NCBI GenBank assembly: GCA_019136135.1 | Contig: JAGVUR010000043.1 | Coordinates: forward strand, 1 to 62,126 | DNA length: 62,126 nt | DNA from: Verrucomicrobiota bacterium | Lineage (GTDB): Bacteria; Verrucomicrobiota; Lentisphaeria; Oligosphaerales; Oligosphaeraceae | Direction of reading: 5' to 3' | In this document: in pieces, positions 33,184 through 40,903 of the stretch | Layout: the number at the start of each line of letters is the position of its first letter | Position numbering within the stretch: the first letter of the stretch is position 1 | Notes under the pieces: model-generated | The model's database searches: none | Seen by the model: the letters and a program-made list of their open reading frames with translations, nothing else | What the model was told of the DNA's origin: nothing | Program-made: the position numbers and the translations under genes

Positions 33184-35568
33184 TCAAGGCACAGCAATGA
33201 CTTTTACGGCAATGCTACGGGTGAATTCAGGCAATTCGAACTCAAGCATCTTCATCTCATCGCCAACCTGAACGTCCTGCGTTCCAAGCACATCACCGTT
33301 CTTCGGCGACCAGAATTCAATCCGGTACTTGCCGGGTTCGGGCGCGGCGACGGACACTTTCACGCCCTTTTGCTCTTTCAAGGTTAGGTTTTCCTGAACG
33401 GAGAAGAAGAATTCCTTGTCCATGATCCAGTACAACAACCTGTTTTTCGACCGCAATTCATTCAGCTGCAGGTTGGTGTCCTTGAGATCATAGAACGTAG
33501 CAGCCATTCCACGCCGGTCCTCGTTTGACCCGTAGCGACTCATCGCCACGTAATTCCCGTACAGCTCGACTTGCTTGTCCTCGACCAGCGCAAACCACCA
33601 GTACATCGGCAGGATGCCCATTTCGGTAAAGAATCCAGTCCAGAGCCCGACTTCAACCTGCTTCATCAGGGCGCCCATGTTGTCGGCATACGACGAACCA
33701 CCGAATTCCGTGATCACCAGCGGTTTCTTCTTGCCCTTTCCGAAGGTACTGCTTCCACGCAGCAGGTTGACCAATTGCGTCGTTCCATTGCTTTGGTAGT
33801 AGGCGTCCGTGGAGAGGAAATCCAATTCGGGGACGCTTGAGATCGCTTCATCGATTCGATGGTAGCTAAGCATCCAGTGCGTGGTAACAGGGTGCTTGTA
33901 GATATCGATCGATTTCAGGTACTTGCCCATTTCGGCGTGCCAGGCGGCGATATTGGGATCGCGGGTATAGTGCGACAGGTCCGGACCGGTCAAGTCGACT
34001 TCCGTGAACAGCTTCCAGGACAGCAGGTTCGGGCTTGCTCCCCAACGGGCGACCATGTAGTCGGCCAGCTTCTTGAACGCTTCTTTCGCCTTTGCGTCAG
34101 CGAAATAATCCTCGCACTTTTCCAGGAAACCACCCAGCTCCTTGTTGTATGGATTTCGCTTCCATTCCGTATCGAAGGTCAAGCCGAACTTTCCGTGGTT
34201 GTTGATGACGAGGATCAGATTGATTCCATTTGCCTCGGCAAGGTTCAGGATATGGTCTAGCATCCAGGCACGGTATTGGTTGAAATGCCCTACTCCATGG
34301 AACCCCGGAGCGTCATTGATCCATTCCAGCGCAAGCCACCACGAGCTCATCCAGACCTCGACCGTATTGATGCCAAGCTCACGATACTTCGCAAACAAGC
34401 GATCGTATGCGGACAGCCCCTGGTCAAGCCATTGGGAATACGGGGCGACCTCGAAGTAGCGGTTGTCAAAAGGACTACGCACATTCATGCCCAAGCCCCA
34501 ATACTGCGTCCCGTCGTCATACTTGAAAAACTGGTCGTGCTTGTCATCGACCCGTATAAATCCATGATATCCGGGCAGCGCCTCCTGCACATCGAACTGC
34601 AAGGCGGGCAAGGTCAGCGACTTCCCGTCAATGGCAATCGAAATGACGGCGGAATGGCGACCCGCCACTCGTGGGCAATACCTGATCTTATAGGAAGGCT
34701 CGCCATTAGGCTCCAGGCAACGTGTCTTGTCAAACTCGGCGCGGTCGTACAGGAAATCCTCGTAGTAGTATCCCCTGACCTCCTCGGTGGTCTTGCCATC
34801 CGGCAACGTCACAACGCAAGTGATGCTCGTCGTCTTCATGTCGTACGGATCGGCAGGCCATGCATTCAAGCGGAAACCAACTTCAAGGCGCTGACCAACA
34901 TGAGGCGACAAGGGAGCGTACGAAAATTCACGGACCTGCAAATCGCCAGTGCTATCGCCTTCATTCAGCAACTTCGCACTGGCAAGCAGCAACTGCCCGG
35001 AATATTCTGCGGAAACCCCTGTGTCAAGCTCGACCCGCAAGCCGTACTCAAGCAAATTCCGAGCAGTCAAAGGATTCCAGGGGCGGCGATGACCGTGGCA
35101 AGTCCACATCTCGACGGCATCCGACCCACGCAAGGGGACGCGAAATACGCGAACTCCGCCATCCAAAGGCAGATCGACAATGCGACCACGAACCTGACGC
35201 CATAGATGATCGTTGTCCTTTGCAAACAATGACATCATCGCAGTATCCGGCAAATCTTCAGGAACGACGAGGCGAAGCTCCAAATGGGAGGCGGCACGCC
35301 ATGAAGACAAGGATCCCGACAACTCGCAAACAGCTTCCAAATCACCAAGAAATACAATCGGCAACCCAAGCCCCTTGACCTCGCCGGAATCGGCTTTGAC
35401 GACAGAAAGCTCTTTTTTCTCGAACGTCTTCCCATCGGCAGACCAGATCCGGTTATACCAACCGCCAGCCCCCTTGGAAAAATCCGTCAACGAAACAGGA
35501 TCGGCTGCGTGACAAAAGGCCGATGACAACAGATACAGGCAGATAAGGGAAGTTGTAAGAAGCTTCAT
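33184..35568 (-). CDS. Secreted GH5-like (cellulase-like TIM barrel) protein
   Basis: Start taken at the ATG followed by signal peptide KLLTTSLICLYLLSSAFCHA; no convincing ribosome site precedes either this or the upstream ATG. Residues ~25-200 and ~215-330 are beta-sandwich domains, the second resembling the N-terminal domain of DUF5060-type hydrolases. A TIM barrel runs from ~350 with WGLGMNV, LGINTVEVWMSSWWLALEW, acid/base Glu in WKLFTEVDL (about 523, Thr where most GH-A enzymes have Asn) and nucleophile Glu in LVITEFGGSSY (about 621). A small C-terminal beta domain closes it. Secreted polysaccharide cleavage is inferred. Confidence 0.75.
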   Translation of the reverse strand: MKLLTTSLICLYLLSSAFCHAADPVSLTDFSKGAGGWYNRIWSADGKTFEKKELSVVKADSGEVKGLGLPIVFLGDLEAVCELSGSLSSWRAASHLELRLVVPEDLPDTAMMSLFAKDNDHLWRQVRGRIVDLPLDGGVRVFRVPLRGSDAVEMWTCHGHRRPWNPLTARNLLEYGLRVELDTGVSAEYSGQLLLASAKLLNEGDSTGDLQVREFSYAPLSPHVGQRLEVGFRLNAWPADPYDMKTTSITCVVTLPDGKTTEEVRGYYYEDFLYDRAEFDKTRCLEPNGEPSYKIRYCPRVAGRHSAVISIAIDGKSLTLPALQFDVQEALPGYHGFIRVDDKHDQFFKYDDGTQYWGLGMNVRSPFDNRYFEVAPYSQWLDQGLSAYDRLFAKYRELGINTVEVWMSSWWLALEWINDAPGFHGVGHFNQYRAWMLDHILNLAEANGINLILVINNHGKFGLTFDTEWKRNPYNKELGGFLEKCEDYFADAKAKEAFKKLADYMVARWGASPNLLSWKLFTEVDLTGPDLSHYTRDPNIAAWHAEMGKYLKSIDIYKHPVTTHWMLSYHRIDEAISSVPELDFLSTDAYYQSNGTTQLVNLLRGSSTFGKGKKKPLVITEFGGSSYADNMGALMKQVEVGLWTGFFTEMGILPMYWWFALVEDKQVELYGNYVAMSRYGSNEDRRGMAATFYDLKDTNLQLNELRSKNRLLYWIMDKEFFFSVQENLTLKEQKGVKVSVAAPEPGKYRIEFWSPKNGDVLGTQDVQVGDEMKMLEFELPEFTRSIAVKVIAVP

Positions 35569-35645
35569 AGTATGAAAAGCGCACATCGCCGTGAAAATGC
35601 ACCCGGCGACATGCTTTGAAATGGACTTGGTTTGGGGGTGATTAC

Positions 35646-35677
35646 GGATCTCGTCCGCCGGTCGGCAAACGAGATCC
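35646..35677. terminator. Strong hairpin between gnd and the GH5-like gene
   Basis: A perfect 9-base inverted repeat, GGATCTCGT and ACGAGATCC, around a GC-rich loop, 20 bases past the gnd stop codon. There is no T-run on either strand, so it could act as a processing or attenuation hairpin more than a classical intrinsic terminator. Confidence 0.4.
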
Positions 35678-35697
35678 CCAGCTCATTTCATAACGAA

Positions 35698-37143
35698 TCA
35701 GGCAATGTATGTATTGGCTGTTGTCGTCCCGCCCTTGCCAGTCCAGTTCGTATGGAAGAACTCGCCTCTCGGCTTGTCCACGCGTTCGTATGTATGCGCT
35801 CCAAAGTAGTCGCGCTGCGCCTGCAGCAGGTTCTGGGGCAAACGCGCCGTGCGGTATCCGTCAAAATAACTCAGTGCCGAGGTCATGCACGGCATCGGTA
35901 TCCCGGTTTGGATTGCGGCAACCGCAACGCGACGCCACGATTCCTGAGCACCGTCCATGACTTCCTGGAAGAACGGATCCAGCAACAGGTTGCTCAGTGT
36001 GGGATTGCGGTCAAATGCCTCCTTGATCTTGCCCAGGAAACTGGAGCGGATAATGCATCCGCCACGCCATATCAAGGCAATCCCGCCATAGTTAAGATGC
36101 CAGCCATACTCCTCCGCAGCAGCCATCATCAGTTGGTAGCCCTGAGCATACGAAACAATCTTCGAAGCATACAAGGCTCGACGCAAGTCCGCAACCAACT
36201 GTTTCTTGTCACCGGCAAACGGAACCGTAACACCGCGCAAAACACGGCTCGCCGCAACACGCTCTTCCTTGATCGCCGACAGGCAACGCGCAAACACAGC
36301 CTCGCCAATCAACGTCAATGGCATGCCCGTATCCAACGCCGCAATCGCCGTCCACTTCCCGGTGCCCTTCTGACCCGCAGTGTCCAAAATCAAATCGACA
36401 ACCGACGCCCCATCTTCGTCCTTGTACGCCAGAATATCGCGGGTAATCTCAATCAAGTACGAATTCAATTCTGCCTCATTCCATTCCGCGAAAACCTTGT
36501 GCATCTCCTCGTTGCTCATGCCAATGGATTTCATCATATGGTACGCCTCGCAGATGATCTGCATGTCGCCGTACTCGATTCCATTATGAACCATCTTGAC
36601 GAAATGTCCCGCTCCGTTTTCGCCGACCCAGTCGCAGCAGGGTTCACCGGCATCCGTGTGCGCACAAATCGTCTGGAAGATATCCTTCACATGCGGCCAG
36701 GCCGCAGGGCTGCCGCCAGGCATCATGCTCGGGCCGATCAAAGCGCCCTCCTCACCGCCGGAAACACCCGTTCCAATGTACAGCAAGCCTTTGCTTTCCA
36801 CATACTTCGTCCGACGAGTCGTATCCGGGAAATGGCTGTTGCCGCCATCGATGATGATGTCGCCTTCTTCCATCTCGGGAATCAGCATTTCGATGAAATC
36901 GTCAACAGGCTGCCCAGCCTTGACCATCAGCATGACTTTGCGGGGACGCTTCAAGCTGGCCATCAACTCCTTGATGCTATGTGCGCCGATGATTTTCTTC
37001 CCCGCGCCGCGACCGTTCACAAAGTCGTCAACCTTGCTGACCGTGCGATTGAAGCACGCAACCGTGAACCCTTTGCTCTCCATGTTCAGGATCAGGTTCT
37101 CGCCCATCACTGCCAAACCAATCAAACCAATATCAGCTTGCAT
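35698..37143 (-). CDS. gnd: 6-phosphogluconate dehydrogenase, decarboxylating
   Basis: Converts 6-phosphogluconate to ribulose 5-phosphate, CO2 and NADPH in the pentose phosphate pathway. Start chosen at the ATG seven bases after AAGGAG, giving [17 protein letters not shown], the NADP-binding GxAxMG motif; [12 protein letters not shown] follows. Substrate segments include [31 protein letters not shown] and [13 protein letters not shown] with the catalytic Lys and Asn. At 481 residues it is the normal long-form length. It is preceded by the repeat-filled gap from 37144. Confidence 0.95.
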   Translation of the reverse strand: MQADIGLIGLAVMGENLILNMESKGFTVACFNRTVSKVDDFVNGRGAGKKIIGAHSIKELMASLKRPRKVMLMVKAGQPVDDFIEMLIPEMEEGDIIIDGGNSHFPDTTRRTKYVESKGLLYIGTGVSGGEEGALIGPSMMPGGSPAAWPHVKDIFQTICAHTDAGEPCCDWVGENGAGHFVKMVHNGIEYGDMQIICEAYHMMKSIGMSNEEMHKVFAEWNEAELNSYLIEITRDILAYKDEDGASVVDLILDTAGQKGTGKWTAIAALDTGMPLTLIGEAVFARCLSAIKEERVAASRVLRGVTVPFAGDKKQLVADLRRALYASKIVSYAQGYQLMMAAAEEYGWHLNYGGIALIWRGGCIIRSSFLGKIKEAFDRNPTLSNLLLDPFFQEVMDGAQESWRRVAVAAIQTGIPMPCMTSALSYFDGYRTARLPQNLLQAQRDYFGAHTYERVDKPRGEFFHTNWTGKGGTTTANTYIA

Positions 37144-37317
37144 CAATACGCTCCTTGTCTTGAAATTAACCATTCGCAACTTGCCGAAAACAACAAAAAC
37201 CTAAATGAGTAATGTACCTCGAAAAATCAGCATTTACAATAGACGAAAATTAAAAATCACCCGCTCCACACACTTATGCCAATATCTTCATGTTCCTAGC
37301 CCTTACGCTCCTTACGG

Positions 37318-37520
37318 TCCAGACCACCCAAGGTGCCCACCGACCACCCAAGGTGCCCACCGACCACCCAAGGTGCCCACCGACCACCCAAGGTGCCCAC
37401 CGACCACCCGGGGTGCCCACCGACCACCCAAGGTGCCCCCGACCACCCGGGGTGCCATCCGACCACCCGGGGTGCCATCCGACCACCCGGGGTGCCATCC
37501 GAACACCCAGGGTGCCCATG
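37318..37520. repeat. 20-base tandem array, GACCACCCAAGGTGCCCACC type
   Basis: About ten head-to-tail units of 19-20 bases. The first half uses the core CACCCAAGGTGCCCA, the second half CACCCGGGGTGCCAT; a final unit reads ACACCCAGGGTGCCCA. The core is the tip of hairpin box d. All units are contiguous with no unique spacers, so it is not a CRISPR. Confidence 0.9.
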
Positions 37521-37539
37521 CCTAAAACCGTCATGTTCC

Positions 37540-37800
37540 AAACCAGCGCAATTTTGCCTGCCCGGCTGGAACCTTGTCATGTTTAGCCGCTTTAGCGGCG
37601 ACATCCCTTGAATACGGGCATCCCGGATGCCCGTACCAGAACCCGTATCGTTCTGCAGCAGGGCAAATCTGGGCGACTGGACCGACTGGGGCTTTGTCAT
37701 GTTCAGCCGCTTTAGCGGCAACAACGCCTGAGTACGAGCACCCCAGGTGCTCCTACCTGAACCCGTCTCGCTCCGCAGCAGGGCAAATCTGGGCGACCAG
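37540..37800. repeat. Composite multi-hairpin repeat, two units
   Basis: The first unit has box b CCCGGCTGGAAC, box c GCCGCTTTAGCGGC at 37586 and box d at 37610-37636; the second has box a TTCTGCAGCAGGGC, box b CCGACTGGGG, box c at 37706 and box d at 37730-37757. A third box a (CTCCGCAGCAGGGC) starts at about 37771 and the unit breaks off at 37800 where coding-like sequence begins. Confidence 0.85.
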
Positions 37801-37807
37801 CCGGTCC

Positions 37808-37987
37808 GAGGATGAAGAAGAAAAAGAGGAAAAACCGGTCAAGGTGCGCTATCGCCTCCGCACGGTGCTGCTTGACTACATCAAGGTCGGCTGCAAGATC
37901 GTCAGGCAAGCCAACCGGCTCTTCCAGAAGTTCGGCAAGAATTGCCATAACTTCCTTGTAATGAAGGAGATTTATGCCCGATGTTGA
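37808..37987 (+). pseudogene. Possible transposase C-terminal remnant
   Basis: A ~58-residue open segment without start codon (EDEEEKEEKPVKVRYR, then LLDYIKVGCKIVRQANRLF, ending with a stop). The basic, amphipathic pattern resembles the C-terminal tail of IS4/IS1380-type DDE transposases, where a helix with I-V-R-x-A-x-R-L is common. It begins exactly where the repeat unit ends. The match is by impression only and the piece may be another kind of gene fragment. Confidence 0.3.
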
Positions 37988-38220
37988 ACTGGGGACGCCA
38001 ACAGCCATTCCAGCCGGTAGTGCCGCAAGCGGCACGAAAGGGATGCTTGCGTCCATGCCATTGTTCTTCGAGCAAAAAACACCGGAAAGAGGCAAAAATG
38101 AGTCCATAGGAGCAAATTCGAAGCAACAGTAGCTGGCCGCCAATGCGGCCGGTTGAAAAAATCGTCGTTTTTTTCAAAATCAGGGCTTCTGAATCCGCAA
38201 AAGCGACGATGCATTTTTAA
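37988..38220. other. Island spacer with two GC palindromes, no gene
   Basis: Contains the palindromes GTGCCGCAAGCGGCAC (about 38020) and GGCCGCCAATGCGGCC (about 38138) and a T-rich stretch. No intact reading frame or RNA gene is recognised. Base composition falls sharply in GC just beyond it. Confidence 0.5.
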
Positions 38221-38322
38221 CTTCACGGATTCAGGTTATATTTACAACAAACAGGTTATGCATGTGATTTTGATGAATATTCACAGCAGTTTTTCTCACG
38301 AGATTTTATTTTAAAGGAGTAA
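38221..38322 (+). pseudogene. Putative C-terminal remnant of an Rhs-type toxin
   Basis: A short AT-rich open segment encodes 33 residues ending GYACDFDEYSQQFFSRDF-ILKE and a TAA stop. It has no start codon and is closed upstream by a stop. The TAA overlaps the AAAGGAG ribosome site of the next gene and lies three bases before its ATG, the tight coupling usual for a toxin and its immunity gene. Interpretation as the 3' end of a lost toxin tip is inferred from this position; the sequence is too short to identify a toxin family. Confidence 0.4.
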
Positions 38323-38325
38323 AAT

Positions 38326-38886
38326 ATGAAGTATCTACTAATTATATCCGCAACATTCATTATTTCTGCCATAGTCTTTTCGTGCGTCATTTATCGCAAA
38401 AGAACAGACAAGAGTATATCACAAGTTATAGTTAATAAAGAATTACATTTTAATTCTAAGAATATAAAAGAAATCGAAACCTTTTATCTAAATATAAATA
38501 ATAATAGGGAGGGAAATAGAAAAGTTATAGATATTATATTTAAGATTCCAATTTCTTCTATAGATATTTCAGATTATTATAAATTAGATTCTGAATATTC
38601 AAAGTTAACCATTGAAAGAATTCAAATTGATTCATCTCTTAATTCGATACATTTTTTAACTAACATAGATAATATTATAGTATTAAAAAAGATTAATAGT
38701 GATTTTTATTCTTTTCCCATTGTATTGATATATAAGGACTACGTTTATTGGATTTACAAAACCTATTATCTACAAGATACTTATGGTGGAGGGCCTTGGC
38801 TACGTGTTCCTCTTCCGGAACTACCAGCCCCAGAACGGCAAGTGGCTTACCGCAGACCCGATTGGGGTCCCGGACGGCTGGAATAA
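38326..38886 (+). CDS. Putative immunity protein, AT-rich, membrane-anchored
   Basis: 186 codons with a strong AAAGGAG ribosome site. The N-terminus (KYLLIISATFIISAIVFSCVIY) is a signal anchor or lipoprotein-like segment; the rest is rich in Ile, Asn and Lys, very different from the GC-rich neighbours, indicating horizontal transfer. From about residue 152 the frame runs out-of-phase through Rhs core DNA (GGGPWLRVPLPELPAPERQ), so its natural end has probably been replaced by recombination. The position between a toxin-like 3' end and an Rhs core fragment is typical of an orphan Rhs tip. No recognised family; function inferred from context. Confidence 0.5.
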   Translation: MKYLLIISATFIISAIVFSCVIYRKRTDKSISQVIVNKELHFNSKNIKEIETFYLNINNNREGNRKVIDIIFKIPISSIDISDYYKLDSEYSKLTIERIQIDSSLNSIHFLTNIDNIIVLKKINSDFYSFPIVLIYKDYVYWIYKTYYLQDTYGGGPWLRVPLPELPAPERQVAYRRPDWGPGRLE

Positions 38887-39274
38887 TCTGGCGTATTGTA
38901 ACAATGAAGTAGTTTATGCTGTTGACTATGCAGGTACATTTACATTTGGAATATCATATTCTTTTTCATTTGCATGTATAGGTGGTCCAACTGTATCTGG
39001 AGCAATAGGATATAATACTTCTTCAGGAGGCATATATATTAATGCTTCTACAAGTGGAGTCGTTGGTTATGATGTCTCATTCTCAATTCAGGGGTTCTAT
39101 TCTTCATCAGAAGCGTCTATGGGGACTACTTCATTTTATGATGCTTCGGCAAGTGTGTTCTGTGTTACTGGTTCTGCATTAATTGATACAAATACATATG
39201 ATCCAACATATTCGATGGGAGTCAGCTACCACCGGCAGAGCCGGTGGCTTGATATGCCCGCTCAAAGCGGTTGA
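38783..39274 (+). pseudogene. Orphan Rhs core fragment with C-terminal tip, interrupted by IS200-like element
   Basis: The beginning, GLGYVFLFRNYQPQNGKWL then TADPIGVPDGWNNLAYCNN and EVVYAVDYAG, is the conserved end of Rhs-repeat core proteins (YxPxxGRFxxxDPIG...NPxxxVDPxG). After DYAG the tip becomes AT-rich and encodes ~100 residues rich in Gly, Ser and aromatic residues with alternating beta-strand character and no recognised toxin motif. No start codon or Rhs repeats precede it. The frame as read continues into the IS; if 39229/39230-39911 is removed, codons run TAC-CAT-TTT-AAA-TTA-GAA-ACT-CGT-TAA and end at 39935. It is a displaced tip, unlikely to be expressed unless recombined into a full rhs gene. 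Confidence 0.65.
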
Positions 39275-39911
39275 TGTACAGTCACCTAAAGGTGACGCCG
39301 CCTAAAGGCGGCAACGGCAGCCGCCCGATCGAACGGCAGATTCATTTGACCGTCTTCACGCCGGTCCTGCTCCTCCTGGTTTCTTATGTACTCTCGAATC
39401 AGCTTCCCGCCACGCCCCACAGTGCTGACGCAGTAACCTCTCGCCCGGAACGACTGGTCGGTGAAATTCCGGCTGCGGCCGTCGCAATGCCGGGCAATCC
39501 AGATTGCGCTCTTTCCCTTGATGAAGCCGACGACAGCGCTTACCTTGTGCTTGGGCGGAATGGATACCGGCATGTGGACATGGTCGGGCAGCAGATGCCC
39601 TTCCTCGATGCGGCACTCCTTCTGGCGCGCCAGTTCATGGAACACACTGCCCAGATCCCTTCCCGGCAATCCGAACAGGCTCCGGCGACGGCATTTCGGT
39701 ATGAACACAACATGATATTTGCATTCCCATTTTGCATGTGCTAGATTTCCTTGCGATGCAGGCAGGGTTTGCCTCCTTGTGATTGCCTTTGAGCGGGCCG
39801 ACCACAATATGGCGCCATACCTGCATTGTTCAACTTGACACGCAATGCCCGCGCAGGACATTGGCGCAAAAGTCAGACTTCTGGAGTCCCCCAGCAAGGC
39901 TGGGGGTTTAC
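39229..39911 (-). mobile_element. IS200/IS605-family insertion element, tnpA only
   Basis: A ~683-base element bounded by subterminal hairpins rather than inverted repeats: CCACCGGC-AGA-GCCGGTGG at 39229-39247 (right end relative to tnpA) and CCCCCAGC/GCTGGGGG around 39889-39906 (left end). There is no target duplication, as expected for single-strand HUH transposition. Further small hairpins at 39275-39300 (TCACCTAAAGGTGA, CCGCCTAAAGGCGG) lie past the tnpA stop. Ends are placed by the restored host reading frame. No tnpB is present. Confidence 0.8.
39286..39765 (-). CDS. tnpA: IS200-type HUH transposase TnpA, start codon altered
   Basis: Y1 transposase of ~159 residues. Family features: HAKWECKYHVVFIPKCRRR near the start, the HUH motif in LLPDHVHMPVSIPP, GFIKGKSAIWIAR, ARGYCVSTVGR and the catalytic Tyr in IREYIRNQE. 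A perfect AAGGAGG lies at 39772-39778 and, six bases on, the codon where relatives have ATG reads CTG (39763-39765). Initiation may be weak or lost; the frame itself is open further upstream. The gene lies inside the IS and opposite to the Rhs tip. Confidence 0.8.
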   Translation of the reverse strand: MPASQGNLAHAKWECKYHVVFIPKCRRRSLFGLPGRDLGSVFHELARQKECRIEEGHLLPDHVHMPVSIPPKHKVSAVVGFIKGKSAIWIARHCDGRSRNFTDQSFRARGYCVSTVGRGGKLIREYIRNQEEQDRREDGQMNLPFDRAAAVAAFRRRHL

Positions 39912-39931
39912 CATTTTAAATTAGAAACTCG

Positions 39932-40864
39932 TTAATCGAGCCGGAACCAGGTTTCCGTCCGAAGCTCGTTCTTGAATCCAGGCTCCAATCGCTTCGAGCA
40001 ACCACCAGCGGATTCGACCTCCATAAATCCCGAAGGATCGCAATACGCGCTCAGGACAACTGGACGACCATCAGGCTCCTCGGCAGGAGAACGGTCGCAT
40101 ATGTCAATCCAATCAAGCCCGGAAGGCAATCCGCAGCCGCGACGTTCAACGACCAAGCCGCGACCAGCATCCTCAAACCGCAAACACGAAATCGCAGAGG
40201 ACATCCCGAGCTGGAATCGCTCAGCGGTGCACAAGTCAACAATGCACTTGCCGGACTCTATCCGACGTTGTTTCGTCGATGGTGCATACATATCCCAAAA
40301 ACTCCCTTCGCCACCATCGGAAAAGATCAGGCGACTCCCCGCACCGCAGTCGAATTGGCAAAGCGACCAGGGCACAAGCAAGACCTCGTCCCGTCCGTAA
40401 CTCCTCTGCCCCAAGTACTCTATCGACTCCACGACATTGACCGTCATCTCGCGAGTACCGCTACGAACAACCTCGATCTTGCGCCCGAATCGGCACGGCA
40501 AGCCAATCCCCTCGTTGTTGATCAGATCGATTTCGGCATTGACCACCCCAGGTGCCGTCTCCACCCAGCGCGCACCTGTAATCCCAGGCGGGACGCGCCA
40601 GTTGCCAGTCGAATACTCATAGCCCAGCCGCGAGCCTTCCGGAGCGGGCCAAAGCCCATCGCCACCAGGATTGTAGTACACGCCACCTGTGCTGATTTTC
40701 GTAAAAGCATCGGGATTCACTCGGCTCAGAACCTTGCCATCCATGCAGGAAAACAAGCGTCCTTCGACATCCAATGCGACGAATACACCCCCGAAATCGT
40801 CCCCAACATAGCTGTAACGACAACCGGAAGAACGCATCAAATCAATGAATTCGTCGACTCGCAT
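39932..40864 (-). CDS. Uncharacterised protein, galactose-mutarotase-like beta-sandwich
   Basis: Start at the ATG seven bases after AGGAG. The 310-residue protein has GGVYYNPGGDGLWPAPEGS, then NWRVPPGITGARW, NNEGIGLPCRFGRKIEV and VLLVPWSLCQFDCG, a pattern like DUF4380-type proteins with an aldose-1-epimerase-like fold, but I cannot name its reaction. No signal peptide. It is the last gene of the six-gene minus-strand unit, 39 bases after GH2, and its stop codon overlaps the inferred stop of the Rhs tip on the opposite strand. Confidence 0.6.
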   Translation of the reverse strand: MRVDEFIDLMRSSGCRYSYVGDDFGGVFVALDVEGRLFSCMDGKVLSRVNPDAFTKISTGGVYYNPGGDGLWPAPEGSRLGYEYSTGNWRVPPGITGARWVETAPGVVNAEIDLINNEGIGLPCRFGRKIEVVRSGTREMTVNVVESIEYLGQRSYGRDEVLLVPWSLCQFDCGAGSRLIFSDGGEGSFWDMYAPSTKQRRIESGKCIVDLCTAERFQLGMSSAISCLRFEDAGRGLVVERRGCGLPSGLDWIDICDRSPAEEPDGRPVVLSAYCDPSGFMEVESAGGCSKRLEPGFKNELRTETWFRLD

Positions 40865-40903
40865 CCAAAAACTCCTATTCCTTGACAAACTCCATTCCGA
40901 AAA

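Noticed and set aside
35646..35677. Classical rho-independent terminator
   Set aside because: The stem is perfect but no T-run follows on either strand, so it is listed only as a hairpin with low confidence.
37318..37520. Possible CRISPR array
   Set aside because: Units are contiguous 19-20-base repeats without unique spacers, and no cas gene is nearby.
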